Origin: JAZGDL01 sp036477795
Lineage (GTDB): Bacteria > Planctomycetota > Phycisphaerae > UBA1845
Assembly (NCBI GenBank): GCA_036477795.1
Contig: JAZGDL010000121.1
Location: 1-18,364 of the forward strand
Direction: 5' to 3'
Length of the DNA stretch: 18,364 nucleotides
Below are positions 11,860-18,364 of this stretch, one piece after another (position 1 is the first letter of the stretch; each line of letters opens with the position of its first letter). Under the pieces are notes generated by a model, which searched no databases, had not been told where the DNA came from, and was given only the letters and a program-made list of their open reading frames with translations. The position numbers and the translations under genes were made by a program.

Positions 11860-13305
11860 TCAGGCTGGGGTGCGTTGGTGGTGGTTGGTTAGACGTTGAT
11901 ACTGATGGGCCAGCGACAGCAGCCGCTGTTCGCCGAACCAGGGGGCCATCAACTGTAAGCCGATGGGCAGTTCGTTATCGTCGAAACCGCACGGCAGGCT
12001 GATTCCCGGCAGGCCGGCCAGGTTGGCTGACGTCGTGTAAATGTCCGCAAGGTACATGGTCAGCGGATCGTCGGTCTTTTCGCCGATGGCGAAGGCTGTG
12101 GTCGGCGCCACCGGTGAGGCGATCACGTCTACCTTCTTGAATGCTTCCTCGAAGTCGCGCTTGATGAGCGTGCGCACCTTCAACGCCTTTTTGTAATAGG
12201 CGTCGTAGTATCCCGAAGAGAGAACGTAAGTGCCCAGCATGATCCGACGCTTAACTTCCGCTCCCAATCCCTCCCGCCGAGTGTTCGAGTAGAGTTCGAA
12301 GATATCATCAGCCTGCTGCGTACGGTGGCCGTAGTGCACACCGTCGTAGCGGGCCAGGTTGCTGGAGGCCTCCGCGGTGGCGATGACGTAGTAGCAGGCG
12401 ATGGCGTATTTCAGGTGCGGAATGCTGATCTCGATCACATCAGCCCCCTGCTCGCGGAGGCGATCGATGGCTGCCTCGATTGCCGACCGAACCGAGTCCT
12501 GCAAGCCCTCGCCGAAATACTCCTGAGCTACGCCGATCTTCACTCCCTTAACCGGCTGATCCAACTGCTCCAAATATTCCGGCACCGGCTCATCAACACT
12601 GGTGGAGTCGCGCGCGTCCCGCCCGGCGATGACCGACAGGAGCAGGGCGGCGTCCTTGGCATCGCGGGTGATGGTCCCGATCTGATCCAGGCTGCTGCCG
12701 AATGCCACCAGCCCGTAGCGCGACACCCGGCCGTAGGTCGGTTTCAGGCCGACCACGCCGCCGAACGACGCCGGCTGCCTGATTGATCCGCCGGTATCGC
12801 TGCCCAACGCCCAGGGCACCATCCGCGAAGCCACCGCCGCCACCGAACCGCCCGACGAGCCACCGACCACCCGATTCCGACCCCACGGGTTCCGCGTCGT
12901 AAAAAACGCGCTGTTCTCCGTGCTGCTGCCCATGGCGAACTCGTCCATGTTGGTCTTGGCCACAATGATCGCACCGGCTGACTCCAGACGCTCCACCACG
13001 TGGGCGGCGTAGGGCGAAACGTAGTCCTTCAAGACCTTGGATGAGCACGTTGTGGTGCCGTGCGGCGTACAGATGTTGTCTTTCACCGCGATCGGCACAC
13101 CAGCCAGCGGTCCGAGCTCTTCTCCGCTTGCACGTTTCTGATCGATGGCGTCGGCCGCCTGGAGTGCCTGATCCGCCCGGCAACTCACCATGGCGTGAAT
13201 GTCTAGGTCCGCAGCTTCGATCCGGGATAGGCACTCGGCCACCATCTCCCGCGCGGATGTGGTCCCGTTGCGGAAGGCTTGGGCGATTTCACAGGCGGTC
13301 ATCAT
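11860..13305 (-). CDS. gatA: Aspartyl/glutamyl-tRNA(Asn/Gln) amidotransferase subunit A
   Basis: GatA hydrolyses glutamine and passes ammonia to GatB, which converts Glu-tRNA(Gln) or Asp-tRNA(Asn) to the correct amide form. The 481-aa protein has normal family length and a complete amidase signature: Lys75 (PIAVKDNI), cis-Ser150 (VGGSSGGSVAAV) and nucleophile Ser174 (DTGGSIRQPAS), the same spacing as Lys79, Ser154 and Ser178 of the S. aureus enzyme. Typical segments NPWGRNRVVGG, GLKPTYGRVSRYG and YYDAYYKKA are present. The start is ATG 13305 or the adjacent ATG 13302, with no strong ribosome-binding site. It follows gatC by 36 bp. gatB is not in the window, so the operon is split or gatB lies elsewhere. 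Confidence 0.97.
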   Translation of the reverse strand: MMTACEIAQAFRNGTTSAREMVAECLSRIEAADLDIHAMVSCRADQALQAADAIDQKRASGEELGPLAGVPIAVKDNICTPHGTTTCSSKVLKDYVSPYAAHVVERLESAGAIIVAKTNMDEFAMGSSTENSAFFTTRNPWGRNRVVGGSSGGSVAAVASRMVPWALGSDTGGSIRQPASFGGVVGLKPTYGRVSRYGLVAFGSSLDQIGTITRDAKDAALLLSVIAGRDARDSTSVDEPVPEYLEQLDQPVKGVKIGVAQEYFGEGLQDSVRSAIEAAIDRLREQGADVIEISIPHLKYAIACYYVIATAEASSNLARYDGVHYGHRTQQADDIFELYSNTRREGLGAEVKRRIMLGTYVLSSGYYDAYYKKALKVRTLIKRDFEEAFKKVDVIASPVAPTTAFAIGEKTDDPLTMYLADIYTTSANLAGLPGISLPCGFDDNELPIGLQLMAPWFGEQRLLSLAHQYQRLTNHHQRTPA

Positions 13306-13341
13306 CTGGCAGTGATCGTTGGGCGCACGGTGAAAAAGCCC

Positions 13342-13650
13342 CTAAGCCCCGTCTCCGGTATCCAGCACCTTGGGCACCCGGAAGAACTCGCCCTCCCGGC
13401 GCGGGGCGTTGAGCAGAGATTTGTCCGGGTCGTAGGACGGTTGAATCTCGTCCTCCCGGAACACGCTATGCACCTGAAGGGCGTGGGCCATCTCCGGCAC
13501 GTCGTCGGTATTCAACTCCGCCAATTGATCGATGTATCCGACGATGGCTGTCAACTCTCGGGCCATCGACGAAATCTCGTCGTCATCCATGGTCAATCGG
13601 GACAGATGGGCGATATGCCTGACCAGATCTGCATCGATATCACCCGCCAC
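13342..13650 (-). CDS. gatC: Aspartyl/glutamyl-tRNA(Asn/Gln) amidotransferase subunit C
   Basis: GatC is the small subunit that stabilises the GatA-GatB complex. The 102-aa protein shows the family's N-terminal helix (VRHIAHLSRLTMDDDE), a central helix (ELTAIVGYIDQLAELNTDDV) and the conserved end (LLNAPRREGEFFRVPKVL). The start is GTG 13650-13648, supported by GGAG about 8 nt upstream. The gene lies directly ahead of gatA and is probably co-transcribed. Its ribosome-binding site begins right after the U-tract of the terminator at 13666-13687. Confidence 0.95.
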   Translation of the reverse strand: MAGDIDADLVRHIAHLSRLTMDDDEISSMARELTAIVGYIDQLAELNTDDVPEMAHALQVHSVFREDEIQPSYDPDKSLLNAPRREGEFFRVPKVLDTGDGA

Positions 13651-13665
13651 GGCGACTGCTCCGAC

Positions 13666-13687
13666 AAAAAAAGGGCCACAATGGCCC
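13666..13687 (-). terminator. Intrinsic terminator between rpmB and gatC
   Basis: On the minus strand GGGCCA-TTG-TGGCCC (13687-13673) is followed directly by seven T residues (13672-13666). It lies 54 bp after the rpmB stop codon and only about 15 bp before the gatC GTG, so transcripts from rpmB must read through it to express gatCA. Confidence 0.85.
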
Positions 13688-13741
13688 GAGAAAAAGGCGT
13701 CGGGAGCCGATTCCTGACGGCCCCCTTTGTTCGCTGATTCC

Positions 13742-14068
13742 TCACTCGTCCCGCGACTCGTTATCGTCTCCGGGAACCGACTCCGGCCCCCTCTTCCCTC
13801 GTTGGGTCGGAACAGGAGCCGGCGGTTGCCAATTACGCTTTACGGGTTTGACAACGAGCCCCATTTTAATGGCTTTGGCGGAAACCTTGATCCGGCAGAC
13901 CCTGCCGTCGACCACCGCACGAACACGCTGGATGTTCGGCTTAAACTTGCGCCGGGTGATTCCGGTGACTTTCTTGCCGACGCCGCCGAGATACTTGGCC
14001 TTACCGCGCCGGGCGATACTGCGACCGGCGCTGGTCTTCTTACCTGTGAAGTAGCATACGCGCGACAT
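13742..14068 (-). CDS. rpmB: 50S ribosomal protein L28 (bL28) with C-terminal extension
   Basis: The start is ATG 14068-14066, where the protein begins MSRVCYFTGKKTSAG as bL28 proteins do; the frame stays open 20 codons upstream. AGGA lies about 12 nt before it. The 108-aa product contains the bL28 core (KKVTGITRRKFKPNIQRVRA, GRVCRIKVSAKAIKMGLV) to about residue 75, then a Pro/Arg/Glu-rich tail (about 30 residues, ending DDNESRDE) that is unusual for bL28 proteins of about 60-80 residues. It binds 23S rRNA in the large subunit. It has its own terminator and is separated from the DUF2617 gene by 193 bp. Confidence 0.93.
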   Translation of the reverse strand: MSRVCYFTGKKTSAGRSIARRGKAKYLGGVGKKVTGITRRKFKPNIQRVRAVVDGRVCRIKVSAKAIKMGLVVKPVKRNWQPPAPVPTQRGKRGPESVPGDDNESRDE

Positions 14069-14261
14069 ACTCACTATCCTGCAATGCCTGAGCGGCCCTA
14101 TACGCTGCAAAACCGGCTCCGCAGCCACCTTTCATCTGTGGTGATCATAATCATCGGTGGGCCTTTGGCAACCCCACCCTACCACGGATTCCGAATCTAT
14201 ATACGAAAAGTGCGCTCGCCGGCTGGCCTTTCATCGCCCTGCCCAGACCCATGAAACCCAC

Positions 14262-14855
14262 TCAACGATCGCTGCGCCAGGGCGTTTCCGGTTCCTTCTC
14301 GAAGATCGACTGGGTCTTCAGAATGGTCCGCTCAGCGGGGAACACGTGGTATGCGTGAATGTGCAGTTCACGTTCGCGCGGTTCAAAATCGATGAAGGTC
14401 AGGGGCATCAACCCCTCGTGGCCCCATTCATCGAACATCATGTACATCCCCCGGCGTTGGCCATATCGCACCAGGTCGCGGTGCGTCGAGGGGAACAGAT
14501 TCGGCGACATCCGCTCCACCTGGCTGGAAAGAATGTAGTGCAGGCCGCCGGGAAAGGTCTGCGAGTAGTCTCGCTCGCCCCGGAAGCGAAAACTGTGGGC
14601 CAGGCCCACCCGGGGCAGCAAGTCGCTTTGCTCCGAAACCAGCTCCGTCAGATTCTGATCGCCGAACTGGACCGTGACGACATGGGCCAATCCCGTGACC
14701 CAGATCTCCGCGTTGTAGCGGCGGTGTTCGACCCGTTTAACCTGATATATATGGAACAGCTCCGGGTGCAGGGCACGTTGGTACAGCGAAAAATGGAGAT
14801 CCTCGACGATTTGTTGTGTCTGACCAAGTTCCACGAACGACTCCAGATTACTCAC
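14262..14855 (-). CDS. DUF2617-type protein of unknown function
   Basis: The 197-aa soluble protein has the features I associate with DUF2617: an early LYQRALHPELFHIYQ, RYNAEIWVTGLAHVVTVQFG, a middle LRGER-like FRFRGERDY, and a C-terminal FPAERTILKTQSIFE. There is no signal peptide or membrane segment, and no catalytic motif can be named. The start is GTG 14855-14853 (MSNLESF); no clear Shine-Dalgarno precedes it, and no better in-frame start was found. A perfect TATAAT at 14898-14893 on the same strand lies about 38 nt upstream. The assignment rests on remembered family motifs. Confidence 0.65.
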   Translation of the reverse strand: MSNLESFVELGQTQQIVEDLHFSLYQRALHPELFHIYQVKRVEHRRYNAEIWVTGLAHVVTVQFGDQNLTELVSEQSDLLPRVGLAHSFRFRGERDYSQTFPGGLHYILSSQVERMSPNLFPSTHRDLVRYGQRRGMYMMFDEWGHEGLMPLTFIDFEPRERELHIHAYHVFPAERTILKTQSIFEKEPETPWRSDR

Positions 14856-14892
14856 AGGGACAGATTATGGGAACATCTCCCACGTTGACGGC

Positions 14893-14898
14893 ATTATA
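14893..14898 (-). promoter_or_regulatory. -10 box (TATAAT) for the DUF2617 gene
   Basis: TATAAT on the minus strand at 14898-14893 would start transcription near 14886, about 30 nt before the GTG. The hexamer 17 nt upstream, TGGCTA, is a poor -35. Confidence 0.4.
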
Positions 14899-15513
14899 CG
14901 CCCGATTACTATACATAGCCAGATGAATCACGGTTCTTCCCAAAGATTCATCGGGGACCGCCTCGCACTCTCGTAAGGTCTTTGTCCTAATGATATTATA
15001 CACCGTCCAGCCGGTGTCGAATATTGTAATCCCGGCGGATTCGAGCGGCCTCAGACTGACTCTGGCAGCTAGCCCAACAGAAAACTCACAGGCAGATATG
15101 CCGGCCGTACGGTCGCTGGCACCTGAGCATTAGTGCTGCTTGCATTAACGACGCCGTGCCGCAATAATCTGCTCACTATGCCGATGCCGCCCCCTAGATA
15201 CGGCAGCGGGCGCGGTGCCTGTAGCAGTCGCGCGGGCTGCGTAAGTTGGCACTTATAAAAGTTTACTGTAGGTGGATGGGCCTGTTGGCTATGCCGTCGA
15301 CAGCGATGTTGTCGATGTTGTCGGCGAGCGGTGTTTTCCGTCCGACGATCCCAGTGAATCCGGTGTGAGCCAAGGCGTCGATCTTGGCGTGGGGCGAGGA
15401 GCGACTCTTGATGGGCCCGAGCGCTGCGAAGCCGGCGGTAGGGGCTCAAATCCGTTGGCGGGGTTGATTCTCGGTTCGCTTGGCGGATGATTGTTCGGTC
15501 AGTTTGGAGATTG
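14899..15513. other. Interval between divergent DUF2617 and secDF genes; no gene recognised
   Basis: The left third is relatively AT-rich with TATA-like stretches. The remainder is ordinary GC-rich sequence. I looked for yajC, which often precedes secD, and saw no small protein with a membrane segment. One 60-codon start-less open stretch exists on the minus strand (15266-15445) but is not recognisable. No tRNA or SRP RNA fold was found by eye. Confidence 0.5.
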
Positions 15514-18364
15514 ATGGATATGAATGAAGATAGAAAGCTTTTCAAATGGTCACTAGTGATTTTTCCGGTGGTGGTGGCCATTCTGGCAATCTACCCCCCG
15601 TCACAAAAGTTGAAAGCCGGCATCGACCTGGCGGGCGGCTCGAGCCTTCTGTTCGAGATCGACACGAAGGGTCTCAGCCGCAGCGAGCAAACCGGTCTGG
15701 CGGACCGGGTCATGCGGGTGCTGAAGCGGCGGGTCGATCCCAACGGTCAGTTGAATCTGGTCTGGCGTCCGATTGGGAACAACCGGCTGGAGATACAGAT
15801 GCCGCGTCCGCCACGTCTGGCTCTGGAGCGCCGTAAGGCCTACGACGCAGCCCGTGCCGAACTGGCGGCACTTAACGTATCGCGCCTTGAACTGGAAGCG
15901 ATGCTCAACAGCCCGCCTGACGAAAGGCCGGCACGACGGCAACAACTGATACGCGGCGTTGGGCTACGCGAAGCGTTGATGGACTCGGTGATCGAAGCCT
16001 ACGACGCTTATCGCGACGCCCGCCAAGGTCTGGATCTTTCGGCGGAAGACGCAGCTCGGGCGGCCTATGAAAGCGCCCTGGGCCGCCTGTTGGAAACCAG
16101 CGTCGACCTGGGCCGTTTCAAGGACATCCTGGCTCTGGCGGACGAAGCGGAGCGAGACCAGGCGCTTTTGGAACTCAAGAACTCCCACCCGTCGCCGAAG
16201 TTCGCAGCCGCCATAGACGCCACGGTCGAGAAATATGATGCCTGGGCACAGGACAAGGGCGTCCTGGAAGACCCCTCGGACCTGAAGCGCCGCATCCGCG
16301 GCGCGGGCGTGCTGGAATTCCGCATGATAGCCGAGCGCGATCTGGCATCGCCGGGCACTACCACACACGCTGAGGCCTACCTTCAGGAACCCATCGGAAG
16401 ATACCAGACGCAGCTCCAGGAGCGCGGCCCCCGCACGCGGCCGGGCGACAACTACCAGTGGTTGGAGGTGAGTGACATCGTCGGCTTCATGAACGCCGAC
16501 AACATGGAGGACGTCAAACGAATCAAGGAGGGATCTCAATCGCAGGTCATCATCGAGGAATACGCCGGCAAATGGTACGTGCTGGCCCACGCTGAGAAAA
16601 AGTTCGGGCTGCTGCGCGAGCGGAAGTGGAAGCTGGTCAGCGCCTTTGTCGGGGTCGATTCACAATCGGGCGGGCCGGCGGTGAATTTCGTGCTGGATCC
16701 GCGGGGCGGACGGTTGTTTGCGGATCTTACCGGGAGCAACATCGGTCGGCCCATGGCCATCATACTGGACAATCAATGCCAGTCCTTCGCCACCATCCAG
16801 AGCATGATTCGTGAGAACGGGCAGATCACCAGCTCCAGTTTCACACAGGACGAGGTCAACGAGATGGTCGCCACCCTGCGGGCCGGCTCTCTTCCGGCGC
16901 GGCTCATCGAGACGCCGTTGATGGAGCAGACCATCGGGCCTCAACTCGGCGAGTACAACAGGACGTTGGGCATGCGGGCCACCGTCATCGGTTTCGTCGC
17001 CGTGGCCCTCTTCATGATCATCTACTACCGTTTCGCGGGCTTGGTGGCGGATCTGGCGCTGGTGATGAATCTACTCTTCGTGCTGGGCATCATGGCCGCC
17101 ATGCAGGCCACCTTCACGCTGCCGGGCATCGCCGGTTTGATTCTGACGGTGGGGATGGCCGTCGACGCCAACGTCCTGATCTTCGAACGCATCCGCGAGG
17201 AGCGCGATCGCGGTGTGGGCATGCGCAAGGCCTTGCGGGTCGGCTATGAACGGGCCTTTTCCACAATCGTGGATGCCAATCTCACCACAATAATCATCTG
17301 TATCGTGCTGGGTTATCTCGGCACTGAAGAGGTGAAAGGTTTTGCCATGGTGCTGGGGTTCGGCGTGGCCACCAGTATGTTCACTTCGCTGTTCGTAACT
17401 CGACTGATCTTCACCACGCTGCTGAAAGCGGGGTGGATCAAGACACTGACGATGATGCGCCTGTTACAACGTCCCAAGATCGACTGGCTGGGCTTGCGCC
17501 GGGTGTTCTGGCCGGTGTCGTGCGGTGTGGTGGTGCTGGCGTTGGCCTTCGCCGTCACGCTGTCCACCACGGATAAGGAAGCCCTGTACGACATCGAGTT
17601 TCTGGGCGGCACCAGCGTACAGTTCGAGCTCAAGGAGGGTGAATCGCTCAATGACCAGGAGGCCAGGCAGTTGGTGAGCTCATTGGACGCGGATTCCGGG
17701 TCGGTTGTGCAGTGGCTGCGAAACACGGCGGCACCTGCCATAGAAGCGGCGTCGGTGGCGCCTGCCTCGGCGGCGGGCTCGTTCACCATTTCGTCGGATG
17801 TTCTTAGCGGCGAGCAGATCGAAGCGCTGGTGCGAAGGACATTGGAGCCCAGTGTCGAGCGTGGCGGATTCACGCGGGCCAGCAGGGCGCTCACTATTGA
17901 CGCCAAGCCCGAGGCCATGCTCGACGTTGACAAGATCAGGTCTGCCCTGGCCGGCGCCGCAGACGATGCCGACAAGGCCGCGGCCCACCTGGCCAACGCC
18001 CGGATACAAACGGTCCGGGAGCTGGAGGCGGCCGCCGACGCGCCGCCCGCGTTTGAGGTCATCACCGTCGAGACCAACAAGGCGCTGGTCAAGACAGCCA
18101 TCCTGGCGGTACTTGCCGACCGGCTCAATATCAGCCGGGCGGTGAGCTTCACAGTGGTCACCGATCCCAAGATCGCCCCGGCAGGGTATTGGCCGATCGA
18201 AGAGGAAGTGGTGTATCTCTCCGATGTGATCGAGGATCCCACCGCCAACTACGACATCCGGCCATACAAAGGCGGCGTGGCCATCGTGCTGGATGAACTG
18301 GAGCCGCCGATTTCCATTAAGGATTTTGAATCCCGGCTCCGGGGAATCCGGTTGCAGCCGGAAT
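15514..18364 (+). CDS. secDF: Protein translocase SecD-SecF fusion, 3' end beyond window
   Basis: SecDF uses the proton gradient to pull exported proteins through SecYEG. The frame runs unbroken for 950 codons to the edge. SecD part: TM1 (about 11-27), P1 motif GIDLAGGSSLLFEI, GVLEFRM (about 267), NFVLDPRGG, then a membrane domain with LPGIAGLILTVGMAVDANVLIFERI, where D551 corresponds to the proton-relay Asp519 of E. coli SecD. The SecF part begins near residue 656, with its TM1 and YDIEFLGGTSVQFEL (about 692), and its later TM segments lie outside. Between about residues 104 and 260 a charged helical insert interrupts the P1 domain. TTTGGAG at 15503-15509 serves ATG 15514 (tight, 4 nt) or ATG 15520 (10 nt). 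Fused SecDF occurs in several phyla. Confidence 0.96.
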   Translation, partial: MDMNEDRKLFKWSLVIFPVVVAILAIYPPSQKLKAGIDLAGGSSLLFEIDTKGLSRSEQTGLADRVMRVLKRRVDPNGQLNLVWRPIGNNRLEIQMPRPPRLALERRKAYDAARAELAALNVSRLELEAMLNSPPDERPARRQQLIRGVGLREALMDSVIEAYDAYRDARQGLDLSAEDAARAAYESALGRLLETSVDLGRFKDILALADEAERDQALLELKNSHPSPKFAAAIDATVEKYDAWAQDKGVLEDPSDLKRRIRGAGVLEFRMIAERDLASPGTTTHAEAYLQEPIGRYQTQLQERGPRTRPGDNYQWLEVSDIVGFMNADNMEDVKRIKEGSQSQVIIEEYAGKWYVLAHAEKKFGLLRERKWKLVSAFVGVDSQSGGPAVNFVLDPRGGRLFADLTGSNIGRPMAIILDNQCQSFATIQSMIRENGQITSSSFTQDEVNEMVATLRAGSLPARLIETPLMEQTIGPQLGEYNRTLGMRATVIGFVAVALFMIIYYRFAGLVADLALVMNLLFVLGIMAAMQATFTLPGIAGLILTVGMAVDANVLIFERIREERDRGVGMRKALRVGYERAFSTIVDANLTTIIICIVLGYLGTEEVKGFAMVLGFGVATSMFTSLFVTRLIFTTLLKAGWIKTLTMMRLLQRPKIDWLGLRRVFWPVSCGVVVLALAFAVTLSTTDKEALYDIEFLGGTSVQFELKEGESLNDQEARQLVSSLDADSGSVVQWLRNTAAPAIEAASVAPASAAGSFTISSDVLSGEQIEALVRRTLEPSVERGGFTRASRALTIDAKPEAMLDVDKIRSALAGAADDADKAAAHLANARIQTVRELEAAADAPPAFEVITVETNKALVKTAILAVLADRLNISRAVSFTVVTDPKIAPAGYWPIEEEVVYLSDVIEDPTANYDIRPYKGGVAIVLDELEPPISIKDFESRLRGIRLQPE

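Noticed and set aside
15266..15445. A 60-codon open stretch on the minus strand upstream of secDF, with a protein-like run DNIDNIAVDGIANRPIH.
   Set aside because: It has no start codon between its bounding stops and no family I recognise. It could be a decayed gene end, but the evidence is only composition.
15272..15490. A 72-aa plus-strand frame just before secDF that might have been yajC.
   Set aside because: It has no hydrophobic membrane segment and none of the YajC motifs; it is Gly/Asp-rich in a way typical of a shadow frame.

Overview
The window looks like a chromosomal segment of a Planctomycetota bacterium, possibly of the Phycisphaerae. This is inferred from gene content and intergenic style, not from a marker-gene match. 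The pointers are a fused SecD-SecF with an enlarged SecD ectodomain, bacterial RRM proteins, a DUF2617-type protein, an 85-aa small protein of a kind I associate with planctomycete genomes, hybrid histidine kinases, and long intergenic tracts built from short reiterated motifs that fold into hairpins.

Layout, left to right. (1) At 1-136, minus strand, is the 5' end of selD. Its catalytic position is an in-frame UGA followed at once by a SECIS-like hairpin, so the cell very probably makes selenoproteins. (2) From 353 to 2934, plus strand, lie a DUF481 outer-membrane protein, a small basic protein with two winged-helix-like repeats, and a protein with two RRM domains. (3) From 2935 to 3841 there is no gene, only several hairpin-forming repeat families. 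(4) From 3842 to 5895, minus strand, lie a hybrid sensor kinase whose receiver lacks its phosphoacceptor Asp and a NarL/FixJ-type response regulator, as a likely operon. (5) From 5896 to 6777 is gene-poor sequence with hairpins and one good minus-strand promoter. (6) From 6778 to 9425, plus strand, come a receiver-domain remnant, an intact REC-HisKA-HATPase-REC hybrid kinase, and a PAS-only protein that runs antisense through a tRNA-Gly(GCC) gene. (7) From 9365 to 11710 is an accessory or scarred region: tRNA-Gly, an integrase-like gene broken by a 7-bp tandem duplication, a DDE (rve) transposase, the last 41 codons of a SNF2-type helicase, and a small conserved protein. (8) From 11860 to 14855, minus strand, is core machinery: gatA, gatC, rpmB and a DUF2617-type protein. 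A clean intrinsic terminator sits between rpmB and gatC. (9) From 15514 to the right edge is secDF, incomplete.

The genes group loosely into two-component signalling (regions 4-6), translation and protein export (regions 8-9), and a decayed mobile island at a tRNA. The signals least explained by ordinary annotation are these: the selenocysteine SelD; a 31-bp palindromic element present three times inside two different kinase genes and read in two frames; a GA-rich repeat that supplies the stop codon and a shared SEE tail to two unrelated proteins; the other hairpin repeat families; and the terminator that leaves no room for a separate gatC promoter downstream of it.
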